NCBI RefSeq assembly: GCF_905475395.1
Contig: NC_058339.1
Coordinates: 92,142,520-92,206,519 of the forward strand
Direction: 5' to 3'
Length of the DNA: 64,000 nucleotides
Source of the DNA: Chrysoperla carnea
Lineage: Eukaryota; Arthropoda; Insecta; Neuroptera; Chrysopidae
The translations under genes and the position numbers were made by a program. Under the pieces are notes generated by a model. The model made no database searches and was not told where the DNA came from. It was given only the letters and a program-made list of their open reading frames with translations. Positions 1-10,325 of this stretch are shown in pieces. Every line of letters starts with the position of its first letter. Position 1 is the first letter of the stretch.

Positions 1-463
1 TAATGAAATTCTGACTTCAGAATAGTGATCAGTGACCCTGAAAACCTCCGTAAATACGTTTCTGGTCCATTTACTTGAATTATGAAGTTTGAAAATTTTC
101 AAAAATCACTTCAGAAATGGATTCTTATAATTGGCCTGTTTTTCCCAAAGCAATCAGTTAGATGTAAATTTTATATATGGGCCTTGAAGATTTAATAAAA
201 AAAGGCCCGGTAGGTCGAGGTACAAAAAAATTCCTTTTGAAATGCTAAAATGATTCGTCTGAAATCACTTTTATAATTAGCAGTCCAATATTAAATTTAA
301 TTCAATTTTTAGCATGCAATAAAAATACAAATTTTGTTAGTTTGAATTTATACAAATTCAATGCTAAAATATCTTTTTCCACTTGATGAATGACCACTGA
401 TAAACTTCGCAGTTTTTTTTTTCAAACTTCCAAACTTATTTGATAAGAATATTATTTTTTAAA

Positions 464-760
464 TACGTAAAAAAAAAACAAATTATTTAAATTACATGAA
501 TGCACCAAAAAGCCGGTAACAAAATATCAAAGTTGTTATTACCGGAACTAAAATAACTAACCGGAAATTTGAAGAAAACAATGAAAATCGATGCAATAAT
601 ATACAAATCCAATTTTCTAAATGCGTAAAAAAACATAAAAGGATTCAAATATGAATGCAAAAAAAGCCGGTAACATAAAATGGTATAAAATCCAAAGTTG
701 TTAATGCCGGAACTAAAATAACTACCCGGAAATTTGAAGAAAAAAACGAAAATTTATGTA
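464..760. repeat. Two diverged tandem copies of a ~150-bp unit
   Basis: Two successive segments share the order 'aat(a/g)cgtaaaaaa', 'gaatgca', 'aaaagccggtaac', 'aaagttgtta', 'ccggaactaaaataacta' and 'ccggaaatttgaagaaaa'. They begin near 464 and near 618, so the period is about 155 bp. No reading frame runs through them. The flanks 1-460 and 761-1170 hold nothing I recognise. Origin unknown; probably a decayed local duplication. Confidence 0.7.
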
Positions 761-1456
761 AACAAGTTTAACTTGCAAAAAAGGTCAGATAAAACCATAT
801 AGATATATTGAATGTATATTTGTTACATAAACATTTTAATTTTTTGGTTAAAAAAATGTTTTTTTTATAAAATAAAATAACTTACTTGAACTGCCATTGT
901 TCTTGCTTGTATGTTATTTGTGATGGATTTCGAAACTTTAATGATTCTCGATGCTAGCACTCGTGTACAACTCATCTTGTTTGGAAATTTGGTCTTATAT
1001 AAGTATAAAAAAAACTAGAATCGATTTGTACAGATATTTTGTATAGTACTAAATTGACAGTGACAACTAATTCATAAATAATAGAGAGTTTTTTTAATAA
1101 AATAAAGATAGTTTTTAATGACGCTATGAGATGGCTCTGTATGTATTATTTTGATAAAGAGACCATGCCTCTAGATTCTAGTCTCTAGCGCAATTTTTAA
1201 GATAAAATAAGTTCAATAAGGAAAGAAATACCCGAAAATAAATAAATGCGGACAAACTTTTGTTGATTTCTCTTTAAAGTAGTTCGGTTGTTTGAGCAAG
1301 CACGATAAAAGTTCATTTTTTTGCGGTAAATGATAGTTCAAAGTCCCTTTATTACAATAAACACAGTTTTGAGGCCTCTTGCGAAGCAAAATTTTGAATT
1401 ATTTCATTTTGAAATTGTGATTTTAACATAGTACCTTATGGAAGAATATACAAAAA

Positions 1457-1905
1457 TTCGACTGTCACTTAACTAATCAACTAGTTAACTAGGCAATTAT
1501 GACGTATGACGTAAATGTAAGAAAATGCTGTAAAAGATGTAATAATGTAATAGATGAAAATGCTGAATTTATATTATGAAAATGTAAAAAAATACTCTAA
1601 CAATATCGAAAATGCGCCAAAAACCGAAGTTTTTTATATTTTTAATCGGTGAATGAGCTTAAAAAAAGTTTGCAGCATGAAAAAAATTTATCACACATTC
1701 TATTTATGCAAAATAAACATTACCTTACGGCACTTTCAAAAAAGAAAACATAAAAACCTTTGGTTTTTGGCGCATTTACGAGTATTTTTTACATTTTCTT
1801 CACATAAATTGCCAAGTTTAGGATATTTTTATAGCATTTTCTTACATTTAAGTCATACAAATTGCCTAGTTGACTAGTTGACTAGCTAAATGACAGCCGA
1901 ATCAC
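1457..1905. mobile_element. Fold-back (MITE-like) element in unit 1; its remnants recur elsewhere
   Basis: The left arm around 1457-1530 (ttcgactgtcacttaactaatc...taaatgtaagaaaatgct) is the reverse complement of the right arm around 1837-1903 (agcattttcttacattt...ctaaatgacagccgaa). Inner arms also pair ('gaaaatgcgccaaaaacc' near 1608 with 'ggtttttggcgcattt' near 1761). Unit 2 keeps only the right part (4652-4905). A further right-arm fragment lies at 33985-34065. Open frames across it (1653-1877 and 4652-4876) are not supported as genes. Confidence 0.7.
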
Positions 1906-1999
1906 TTTTTTTACATTTGTTAGTAACACAATTGATTTTGTATTATGAAATAATGAGCAATGAAAATGCATGAAGGAAAAACATTATAAAATTATATAT

Positions 2000-2345
2000 T
2001 TATAAGGGAAAAAGTGTTGCGTCTTTGAAATTTCGCAAAGTTGTTTATTAGGTTGTAGCAACTTCGTACCAAAAAATCGACTACTCAAAGGGGGAGGCGG
2101 ACTTAAACTAGAAACTCGAATTTCGAATAAAAAACGAAAATGTGCATTATTACTTCAGCTACAACTTTTATTTAAAATTTTTTTTCAATGATGTAAAAAA
2201 AAGATTTTTTTTTAAACCCCCCAAAAAGAGGTTTAAGTTCCCCTGGCCTGAGTAGTCGTTTTGGTACGAAGTTAGGTTTTTCAACCAATTAATAAATAAC
2301 CAGTACCAAATTGCAAAGATGCAACACTTGTTTCTTTATTTCCAC
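2000..2345. mobile_element. Fold-back segment upstream of collagen-like gene 1 (homologous at 5005-5345)
   Basis: 'aagtgttgcgtctttg...aacttcgtaccaaaaaatcgactactca' on the left pairs with the reverse complement of 'tgagtagtcgttttggtacgaagtt...gcaaagatgcaacactt' on the right. This makes a decayed inverted-repeat element. Unit 2 has the same structure. Unit 3 begins inside its right arm ('taaataaccagtaccaaatttcaaagatgcaacacttg' at about 6611), so the unit 3 breakpoint lies inside this element. Confidence 0.65.
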
Positions 2346-2480
2346 GATTTTTTAAAATAATTTTATTGTACGATGACTTTTCATTGGAAAAAAACGGAAT
2401 TTTATCCACAAAATTTTACTAATATGTATTGATACCAGAAATAAGCATGCATTGTGTAAGTTGATTGACTTTGAAGCAGA

Positions 2481-2528
2481 CAAAGCTATTCAGTTAAAAG
2501 AAAATAAAATAATTCATATTAATTGACA
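2481..2528 (+). promoter_or_regulatory. Putative initiator and 5' leader of collagen-like gene 1
   Basis: A TTCAGTT motif (2490-2496) fits the arthropod initiator consensus TCAGT and lies 33-38 bp before the ATG at 2529. The stretch 'gcagacaaagctattcagttaaaagaaaataaaat' is conserved upstream of all three genes. I see no convincing TATA box at -30. The leader between this motif and ATG is A/T-rich with no upstream ATG. The transcription start is inferred, not shown. Confidence 0.4.
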
Positions 2529-3329
<801 letters not shown>

Positions 3330-3600
3330 TTTTATATTCGAGTTCTGCACTCATAAAAGTAGTCATATTAAGCAATATTAATTGAGAATTATCCATGATA
3401 ACGACTAGATCAATATTTGATTGACTCAGTGAATAGTTTTAAGAATAACGTCACAGGATAATCCTCTCTTTTTTAATTATTGCTCTAACGAATATTATGT
3501 AAATTTTGTTCAATTATATTTTAATAAACAATTTAAAAAAAAAAACACTTTTATAAATATTGTTATTTATTTATTGGGTTTTCTTGCTAAACGATACATT
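3330..3600 (+). terminator. 3' UTR and poly(A) signal of gene 1
   Basis: The stop codon is followed by about 190 bp conserved in all three copies, with AATAAA at 3523-3528 inside 'ttttaataaacaattt'. An A-run and a T/G-rich stretch ('tttataaatattgttatttatttattggg') follow, as expected for a cleavage site and downstream element. Confidence 0.65.
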
Positions 3601-3706
3601 CATTTTAGCATTGGTAATAGGGTATTATCAATTAGTTCAGTGTAGACAGCTGGCTATAATGTATACATAGATAATATGTATTTATGTCTCTAGCGCTATT
3701 TTTAAC

Positions 3707-4350
3707 CGACTTCAAACCAAAAAAAAAGGTTCTCAATTCGACTGTAATTTTTTTTTTTTTTTAATGTTTGTTACTTCAGAACTTTTGACTGGGTGAACCG
3801 ATTTTGATGATTCTTTATCTATTTGAAAGCTGGTGCATCCCATGTGGTCCCTTTTGATCCATTTTGGTCTAGTTCTGACAACGGCATCCATTAGAAAACC
3901 ATAAAAGTCTTAAATTTGCATTAAGTATGCACGACAAGAGGACGAATAACTCAATATCACGCCAACCGATTTCGATGATTCTTTTTTAGTGACAAATTAG
4001 TTAGTGTACTTCAGATTCACTAAAAATCACAAAATAAAAAAAACTTTAAACAAAAAGAAAACCGACTTCAAAAGAAAATCTTTTCCAAAACAAATTAATA
4101 TGCACTAAAAAGTAAAAAAATAACGATAATATAATGGAGTTAAAATTATTGTTATTTTTGGAGTCGATGTAAGCCAAGGAAACAACTCTGACAGAACAGT
4201 TTGCTACATCAACTTGGCTGACACCGACTCCAAAAATAACAATAATTTTAACTATATTATATTATCGTTATTTTTTTACTTTTTAGTGCATATTAATTTG
4301 TTTTGGAAAAGATTTTCTTTTGAAGTCGGTTTTCTTTTTGTTTAAAGTTT
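3707..4350. mobile_element. Non-autonomous 'accgacttc' element with a long terminal hairpin, inserted in unit 2 upstream DNA
   Basis: It starts with 'ccgacttcaaaccaaaaaaaaaggttctcaattcgactgta'. It ends with a 310-bp inverted repeat (4041-4350), whose arms of about 140 bp run from 'aaactttaaacaaaaagaaaaccgacttc' to its complement. The whole composite recurs in opposite orientation at 23491-24078, and partly at 56130-56425 and 13008-13033. Unit 1 has 'tctctagcgcaatttttaa' directly joined to 'gataaaataagttcaat'. Here the same junction is split by this element, so it inserted after or during the array duplication. No transposase is encoded. Confidence 0.75.
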
Positions 4351-5471
4351 TTTAAGTTCAAAGATAAAATAAGTTCAATAAGGAAAGAAATATCCGAAAA
4401 TAAATAAATGCAGACAAACTTTTGTTGATTACTTTTTTTAAGTGGTTCGGCTGTTTGAGCAAATACGATGAAAATTAATTTTTCTTTTGCGGTAAATGAT
4501 AGTTCAAAGTCCCTTGATCACAATAAACACATTTTTGAGGCCTCTTGCGGGCCAAAATTTTGAAATATTTCATTTTAAAATTGTGATTTTTAACATAGTA
4601 CCTTATGGAAGAACTTACAAGAATGTTAATTGTACAAAAATTAATCGGTGAATGAGCTTCAAAAATGTTTGCAATATGAAGAAAATTTATCACAGATTCG
4701 GTTTATGCAAAATAAACATTACCTTACGGCACTTTCAAAAAAGAAAACATAAAAACCTTTGGTTTTTGGCGCATTTACGAGTATTTTTTACATTTTCTTC
4801 ACATAAATTGCCAAGTTTAGGATATTTTTATAGCATTTTCTTACATTTAAGTCATACAAATTGCCTAGTTGACTAGTTGACTAGCTAAATGACAGCCGAA
4901 TCACTTTTTTTACATTTGTTAGTAACACAATTGATTTTGTATTATGAAATAATGAGCAATGAAAATGCATGAAGGAAAAACATTATAAAATTATATATTT
5001 ATAAGGGAAAAAGTGTTGCGTCTTTGAAATTTCGCAAAGTTGTTTATTAGGATGTAGCAACTTTGTTCCGAAAAATCGACTATTCACAGGGGGAAGGGGG
5101 CTTAAACTAGAAACTCGAATTTCGAATAAAAAACGAAAATGTGCATTATTACTTCAGCTACAACTTTTATTTAAATTTTTTTCAATCATGTAAAAAAATG
5201 ATTTTTTAAACACCCCAAAAAGAGGTTTAAGCTACACTGGCCTGAGTAGTCGTTTTTTTCGGAACGAAGTTAGGTATTTCAACCAATTAATAAATAACAG
5301 TACCAAATTTCAAAGATGCAACACTTGTTTCTTTATTTCCACGATTTTTTTAAAATAATTTTATTGTACGATGACATTTCACTGGAAAAAAACGGAATTT
5401 TATGCGCGAAATTTTCCTAATGTGTGTTGATATCAGAAATATGCATACATTGTGTAAGTTGATTAACTTTG

Positions 5472-5530
5472 AAGCAGACAAAGCTATTCAGTTAAAAAGA
5501 AAGCAGACAAAGCTATTCAGTTAAAAGAAA
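5472..5530 (+). promoter_or_regulatory. Duplicated initiator segment upstream of collagen-like gene 2
   Basis: 'gaagcagacaaagctattcagttaaaa' appears twice in a row here, about 30 bp apart, but only once before genes 1 and 3. Each copy carries the TTCAGTT motif proposed as initiator. If the motif marks transcription start, gene 2 has two adjacent candidate start sites. The duplication is read directly; its effect is inference. Confidence 0.5.
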
Positions 5531-5555
5531 ATAAAATAATTCATATTAATTGACA

Positions 5556-6350
5556 ATGAAGCTTGTTTTACTCATAATTATCAGTTTGGTAAGCCATATT
5601 TAAATTAAATAATATGCTTTCTTTTGAAAGTAGCTAATTTTTATTCTGTTAGTCCAATAAAATTATTGAAAAAATCATGGTAATAAGGGAAAAAGTTTTG
5701 TATCTTTGCAAAGCAAAGTTGTTTGTTTTGTTGTAACAAATAAAAAAATTTAATGTAAAAATAGAAAAAAATTCTTGAAAATTAAAAATGCAATATTCGA
5801 TTTAAAAAAAAAATGTTTTCTTTTTTCAATCTCGGAAGGCATTCGCTTAGCTAACGCAGCTCTTGCGTTACGAATTTTTTTTAATATAAAGTCGATAAAA
5901 GCAGAAAATAAACGAATTTGGGGCGTGCTTAGAGGAGGATACGCTAGAAAATCGTCATTGAGACTTTGGAATGGATGTTTTTTTACATATTACATATTCA
6001 GCCATTACGAGGCTTCTTATTTGTAAGCACTTTTATGTTTTAAGGCACTTTTATCCAGTACGTCATCGAGTCGTACCTATCGTTCTACTGACTATGGTTC
6101 ATCACGTATGCGCATCATTAATGCACCTTCAAATCAGGTTCCATTATCATGTCCAGGACCACCAGGACCTATAGGTCCACAAGGACCTCCAGGACCACCA
6201 GGACTACCAGGACCAAGGGGACCACCAGGAACACCTGGACCTCAAGGACCACCAGGAGCAAGAGGACCACCAGGACCACGAGGCCCACCAGGACCACCAG
6301 GACCACGAGGACCACCAGGACCATTAGGACCACCAGGATCGTCAGGATAA
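5556..6350 (+). CDS. Secreted collagen-like protein, array copy 2 (112 aa; join 5556-5588, 6045-6350)
   Basis: Same gene model as copy 1: exon 1 [11 protein letters not shown], donor GTAAGC at 5589, a 456-bp phase-0 intron, acceptor 'gttttaag' before 6045. The signal peptide and polar spacer are nearly identical to copy 1. Residue 21 is Arg rather than Pro, residue 38 is Ala rather than Glu, and residue 47 is Cys rather than Tyr (spacer ends LSCP). Residues 49-112 are 21 Gly-X-Y triplets plus Gly, with several GPR triplets and the end GSSG. The unpaired Cys just before the helix could allow inter-chain disulfides; this is inference. The frame is intact, with a stop at 6348-6350 and a poly(A) signal at 6553-6558. 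Confidence 0.82.
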
Positions 6351-6605
6351 TTTTAAGTTCGAGTTCTGCACTCTATGTATTCTATAAAAGTAGTCATATT
6401 AAGCAATATTAATTGGGTATTATCCATAATAACGACTAGATCAATATTTGATTGACTCAGTGAATAGTTTTAAGAATAACGTCACAGGATATCCTCTCTT
6501 TATTAATTATTGCTCTAACGAATATTATGTAAATTTTATTCAATTATATTTTAATAAACAATTTAAAAAAAAAACGCTTTTGTAAATATTGTTATTTATT
6601 TATTG
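6351..6605 (+). terminator. 3' UTR and poly(A) signal of gene 2
   Basis: Closely matches the gene 1 3' region, with AATAAA at 6553-6558 followed by an A-run and a T-rich element. A short extra 'tctatgtattctataaaag' segment distinguishes it from gene 1 and is shared, enlarged, with gene 3. Confidence 0.6.
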
Positions 6606-6854
6606 GGTTAAATAAATAACCAGTACCAAATTTCAAAGATGCAACACTTGTTTCCTTATTATCACGATTTTTTTTAAAATAATTTTATTGTACGATGACC
6701 TTTCACTGGAAAAAAACGGAATTTTATGCGCGAAATATTCCTAATATGCATTGATACCAGAAATATGCATGCATTGTGTAAGTTGATTGACTTTGAAGCA
6801 GACAAAGCTATTCAGTTAAAAGAAAATAAAATACATAATTCATATTAATTGACA

Positions 6855-7791
6855 ATGAAGCTTGTTTTACTCATAATTATCAGTTTGGTAAGCCATATTT
6901 AAATTAAATAATATGCTTTCTTTTGAAAGTAGCTAATTTTTTTTCTGTTAGTCCAATAAAATTATTTAAAAAATCATGGTAATAAGGGAAAAAGTTTTGT
7001 ATCTTTGCAAAGCTAAGTTGTTTGTTTTGCTGTAACAAATAAAAATATTTTAATTAAAAATAGAAAAAAATTCTTGAAAATTAAAAACGCAATATTCGAT
7101 TTAAAAAAAATGTGTTCTTTTTTCAATCTCTGAAGGCATTCGCTTAGCTAACGTAGTTCCTTGTGTTACGAATTTTTTTTAAATATAAAGTTGATAAAAG
7201 CAGAAAATAAACGTAGAAATTTCGAGCGTGCTTAGAGGAGGATACGCTCAGAAATCGTCATTGAGACTTTTGAATGGATGTTTTTTTTTTACATATTACA
7301 TATTCAGCCATTACGAGGCTTCTTATTTGTAAGCAATTTTATGTTTTTAGGCCCTTTTATCCAGTACGTCATCAAGTCGTACCTATCGTTCTACTGACTA
7401 TGGTTCATCACGTATGGGCATCATTAATGAGCCTTCAAATCAGGTTCCATTATCATATCCAGGACCACCAGGACCTATAAGCCCACAAGGACCACCAGGA
7501 CTACCAGCACCAAGGGGACCACCAGGACCACCAGGACCTCAAGGACCACCAGGACCTGAAGGACCACCAGGACCACAAGGACCACGAGGACCACCAGGAC
7601 CACAAGGACCACGAGGACCACCAGGACCACCAGGACCTCAAGGACCACCAGGGCCATTAGGACCACAAGGACCACGAGGACTACCAGGACCACCAGGACC
7701 TGAAGGACCACCAGGACCATTAGGACCACAAGGACCACGAGGACCACCAGGACCACCAGGACCATTAGGACCACCAGGATCGTCAGGATAA
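6855..7791 (+). CDS. Secreted collagen-like protein, array copy 3, expanded helix (157 aa; join 6855-6887, 7351-7791)
   Basis: Exon 1 encodes [11 protein letters not shown], with donor GTAAGC at 6888, a 463-bp phase-0 intron and acceptor 'atgtttttag' before 7351. Exon 2 completes the signal peptide (ALLSST) and the conserved spacer. Arg21 and Gly34 differ from copy 1; Tyr47 and Glu38 are as in copy 1. Residues 49-157 are 36 uninterrupted Gly-X-Y triplets plus a terminal Gly, ending GPPGSSG. Inside the helix, blocks built from [11 protein letters not shown] and GPEGPPGP recur, consistent with expansion of the GGACCACCA-type repeat by slippage or unequal exchange. Codon use is nearly uniform (GGA, CCA). 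The stop is at 7789-7791. Function as a secreted triple-helical polymer is inferred from the family; the tissue is unknown. Confidence 0.82.
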
Positions 7792-8065
7792 TTTTAAGCT
7801 CGATTTCTGCACTCTATGTATTCTCTATATTAATACATAAAAGTAGTCATATTAAGCAATATTAATTGGGTATTATCCATAATAACGACTAGATCAATAT
7901 TTGATTGACTCAGTGAATAGTTTTAAGAATAACGTCACAGGATATCCTCTCTTTATTAATTATTGCTCTAACGAATATTATGTAAATTTTATTCAATTAT
8001 ATTTTAATAAACAATTAAAAAAAAAAAAAACGCTTTTGTAAATATTGTTATTTAGTTATTGGGTT
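7792..8065 (+). terminator. 3' UTR and poly(A) signal of gene 3
   Basis: Matches the 3' regions of genes 1 and 2, with an extra 'ctctatattaatacataaaa' insertion near 7822. AATAAA is at 8006-8011, followed by a long A-run and T-rich DNA. Confidence 0.6.
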
Positions 8066-8094
8066 TTCTTGCTAAACGATACATTTTTTAGCAT

Positions 8095-8726
8095 AACTAT
8101 GCAAAAATTATGAATATCGAGTCTACGCGTGAAATTTTGTGCCTTTTCTTTAATCATCGGTCCATTTACCGCAACGTTTTTGTAACAAAGTTGCTTGATT
8201 CATGTTAGAAAACACTGTTCAGATTCAGGATATTCTGATAATCGTACACGTTTTAGTTTTCCTTCAGAAAATTGTAATTGAATTTTATCTTTTTTCTGAA
8301 TTATTCTGCAAAGAGTAAATTTTGGCTCATTAAATTCGACACAGACTTCATCGCGTGTCTTCCCACTTTCATTAACGGATATTAACTTTAGTTTTTCACG
8401 TACTAATAACGATTTGTCTTCGTTTCGGCAATTTATCAAATAAACATCCGTTTGATAGCAAAGCAAAACTAAAATTGGAGGCCATTGAGACTCAAAATTA
8501 GTTACGTGCGGAATTTGCGGGTAGAATAAGAATAAGTAAGTAAACAAACAAATCGACGTTATCGTAGGTCTCAGTTACAGAGGTTAATGCATATAAAATT
8601 CACTCGCTGTCCAGATATAGAGGTTTGCTTCATCCCACTAACAGAGGTAATTCAGTGCCAAAGTGTTGGACTTCCAGGTATGGAGGTTTATCACCTATCC
8701 AGGTCCCAATTAACCAAGTTTCACTG
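8095..8726 (-). mobile_element. pogo/Tigger-like DNA transposon, 5'-terminal fragment
   Basis: Read on the minus strand, the element begins at 8726 with CAGTGAAACTTGGTTAATTGGGACC next to a TA dinucleotide (8727-8728). This resembles Tigger-type terminal repeats, with further 'tacagaggtt' and 'ccaggtatggaggtt' motifs. The N-terminal part of a transposase follows. The copy stops near 8095 at the junction with collagen unit 3; the catalytic DDE region and the other terminus are absent. Confidence 0.75.
8100..8520 (-). pseudogene. pogo/Tigger transposase fragment: CENP-B-type DNA-binding domains
   Basis: The minus strand encodes a psq/CENP-B N-terminal helix-turn-helix motif: EKLKLISVNESGKTRDEV, then FNEPKFTLCRIIQKKDKI. 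An in-frame TGA follows at 8200-8202, where the family normally has Trp. Then comes the second DNA-binding domain in the same frame, NVAVNGPMIKEKAQNFTRRL. The order and motifs fit transposases of the pogo/Tigger group and their relatives (jerky, CENP-B). Nothing of the catalytic domain remains. It is inactive because of the internal stop and the truncation. Confidence 0.8.
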
Positions 8727-8799
8727 TAATTAGATTTAAATCTGCCAGAAATTATACAATCTTACGGTGACAAATACATATATTTGTACATAAACATTC

Positions 8800-9250
8800 A
8801 AACCGCGTGATCAGGTTCGCTATTTCCTTCCATCCACCATCTACCACCATTGGTTCGTGTTCGTTCACGTTACTTCTGCTTACTATATTCTATGTCTATG
8901 TTATGTTTTGCTACTCTAGAGGAGTCTTCGTTTCTTTGACATTGACATTCACCGATGCGCCAGCATTCAACTCTTCGCGCCGATAACTTAACAATACGTT
9001 ATACGTACGCTGTTAGAACGTAATACGTACTGATATATATTGTTGTTATAATATTCACATTGTTGGAGTTTTTCGTTTCTATATTTCGCGTGGTTTTTCT
9101 ATGTGGAATATAAACACAGTGTGAAATTAATGTCTATGTGCGATACTAAGAATTTTTCGCGTGTGATTTCCGTTTTTTTTTCTTTATTTTTAAATAATTC
9201 GCAACAGTTTTATTTTTAAAACAGTTTGTGGTTTAAGTGTTTTTAAAATC
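8800..9250 (+). promoter_or_regulatory. Less AT-rich candidate promoter and 5' leader
   Basis: Compared with its surroundings, this stretch is richer in C/G and in CpG (for example 'accgatgcgccagcattcaactcttcgcgccgataac' near 8951) and not obviously repetitive within the window. It lies directly upstream of a signal-peptide-like first exon. Candidate start motifs are weak ('acagttt' near 9206 and 9222). The promoter assignment is inference from composition and position. Confidence 0.35.
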
Positions 9251-9292
9251 ATGAGTTTAATTCAATATTATATTTTATGTTTAATTTTATTG
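9251..9292 (+). CDS. Candidate first coding exon of a secreted or membrane protein
   Basis: ATG at 9251 opens MSLIQYYILCLILL, a strongly hydrophobic signal-peptide-like sequence, and TTG|GTAAGTAC at 9293 is a near-consensus splice donor in phase 0. The layout (signal peptide alone in a short first exon, then a phase-0 intron) copies that of the three collagen-like genes, though the sequence is different. The frame stays open to 9577, but its last codons lie in a dispersed repeat, so read-through is unlikely to be the real product. I could not find the next exon. Alternatively it is a chance ORF. Confidence 0.35.
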
Positions 9293-9546
9293 GTAAGTAC
9301 AAATTTTTGTTTTCGAATTGTTTCGAATCATGGAATGGAAATTATTCTCTTTTTTTCAAAAATGGTAAATTTGTTCTTAGAAAGTGTGCTAAAACATCAT
9401 GAAAAAGACCAAATTGAAGCTTTTTTACGAAGAATTAACAGTTTTTCTTTAATTATCGAAAGTAATTACAAATTTTCTTGGCCAATAAAAAATATATCAT
9501 ATTTTGTAAATATACTCAAAAAATATACAACTGTATTTACCGCATT

Positions 9547-9930
9547 TTGCTATTCGTTGGGCGCGAAACCATGGTAGTAGGAACAATTAAATCGACGGCA
9601 AGGCCTCCAGTGGATAATTTTGCGGCTAAAGGGGGCTGTTATGAGTAATTTTCAATTCTTTACATATAAATGGTATAGTAAATGTCAAATTAAAATTGTT
9701 GCATTAGAAATTATGGAAATAAGAGATGAAAATGTATAAATAATAATTTTTAAAACATAAATACTTATTTTAATTTGTTAGGAAATAATATTAAATTTTC
9801 AATGTAAACCATATATATACTATCCATAGAATTATATGTCCATCTATAGAATTATATTAATAAAATAGTTTATTGTTACCATGAAAAAAAACGCCTCCAT
9901 AATGCACGGTGCGAATAGTGTTTTTGGAAG
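9547..9930. repeat. Dispersed repeat, copy also at 61030-61375
   Basis: 'tattcgttgggcgcgaaaccatggtagtaggaacaattaaatcgacg' up to 'cataatgcacggtgcgaatagtg' aligns along its length with 61030-61375 ('tattcgttaggtgcatggtagggacaatcaaatcgacg...cacggtgcgaatagta'). No coding capacity. The ends suggest a short non-autonomous element; class unknown. Confidence 0.7.
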
Positions 9931-10204
9931 CCATGGATCAGAGACTAGTTATAACATAATTCACCATCAAGTGATGGATACTTCCACGACAAGTGCAGAG
10001 TGCAGAATGACAATTATAAACATGTGTATAAATTATCAAAATAAATGAGCGAATCAAGTTTAATTTTAAAACAGTCTATTAATAACACTGAGACTGAATA
10101 AAATAAATACCCACTGAGATTTTAATCTTCAAATTAAATATCTATTACCTGCCTACGATTACTATAGAATGTGTGTAGTAGATGTATAAAGGTGATTCTA
10201 CGTT

Positions 10205-10325
10205 TATATGTTGTATCTTATATATTATTACTCCAGCAAGGTTTATTTTGTACTCTTATCTTCCTTATTTTAAATTCCATGAATTACTCCTCATTTTCCA
10301 TCTTATTATGGGCAAAATAGAAGGA
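10205..10325. repeat. Dispersed repeat fragment (family also at 27282-27500 and 57605-57775)
   Basis: 'tcttatatattattactccagcaaggtt...cttatcttccttatttt' matches the segments at 27282 and 57605, which continue into 'cttattatgt(t/c)taggtttgacgaaaaatatactcac'. The 27.3-kb copy ends in 'ctcgggtcgagctagt', a common tail of dispersed repeats in this window. Confidence 0.6.

Larger units (their letters stand above)
3683..6607 (+). repeat. Tandem unit 2 of the collagen-like gene array
   Basis: Direct repeat of unit 1, enlarged by the roughly 650-bp mobile element at 3707-4350 and lacking the left part of the fold-back element present in unit 1 (the gap is near 4615-4640). From about 4365 to 6600 it matches unit 1 closely: upstream region, exon 1, intron, exon 2 and 3' UTR. 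Its 3' end at about 6605 abuts unit 3 directly ('tattgggttaaataaataaccagtacc'). Confidence 0.85.
6608..8092 (+). repeat. Tandem unit 3 of the array, 5'-truncated
   Basis: Begins at 'aaataaccagtaccaaatttcaaagatgcaac', which corresponds to about 2292 in unit 1, and so lacks the distal 1.1 kb of upstream DNA. It retains the proximal leader, both exons, intron and 3' flank through 'ttgctaaacgatacatt', after which it meets a pogo/Tigger remnant. If regulation lies within about 240 bp of the ATG this copy keeps it; otherwise its expression may differ from units 1 and 2. Confidence 0.82.

Noticed and set aside
1653..1877. 74-codon open frame, repeated almost identically at 4652-4876
   Set aside because: It lies in the right half of a fold-back mobile element; the identity comes from the unit duplication, and there is no third copy or coding signature.
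6149..6412. Plus-strand Arg/Thr-repeat frame (TRTTRTT) overlapping collagen-like gene 2
   Set aside because: Shifted frame of the same triplet repeat, without a leader or conservation in the other copies.
9293..9577. Continuation of the 9251 frame as a 108-aa single-exon protein
   Set aside because: The splice donor at 9293 is strong and the last codons lie in a dispersed repeat also present at 61.03 kb.
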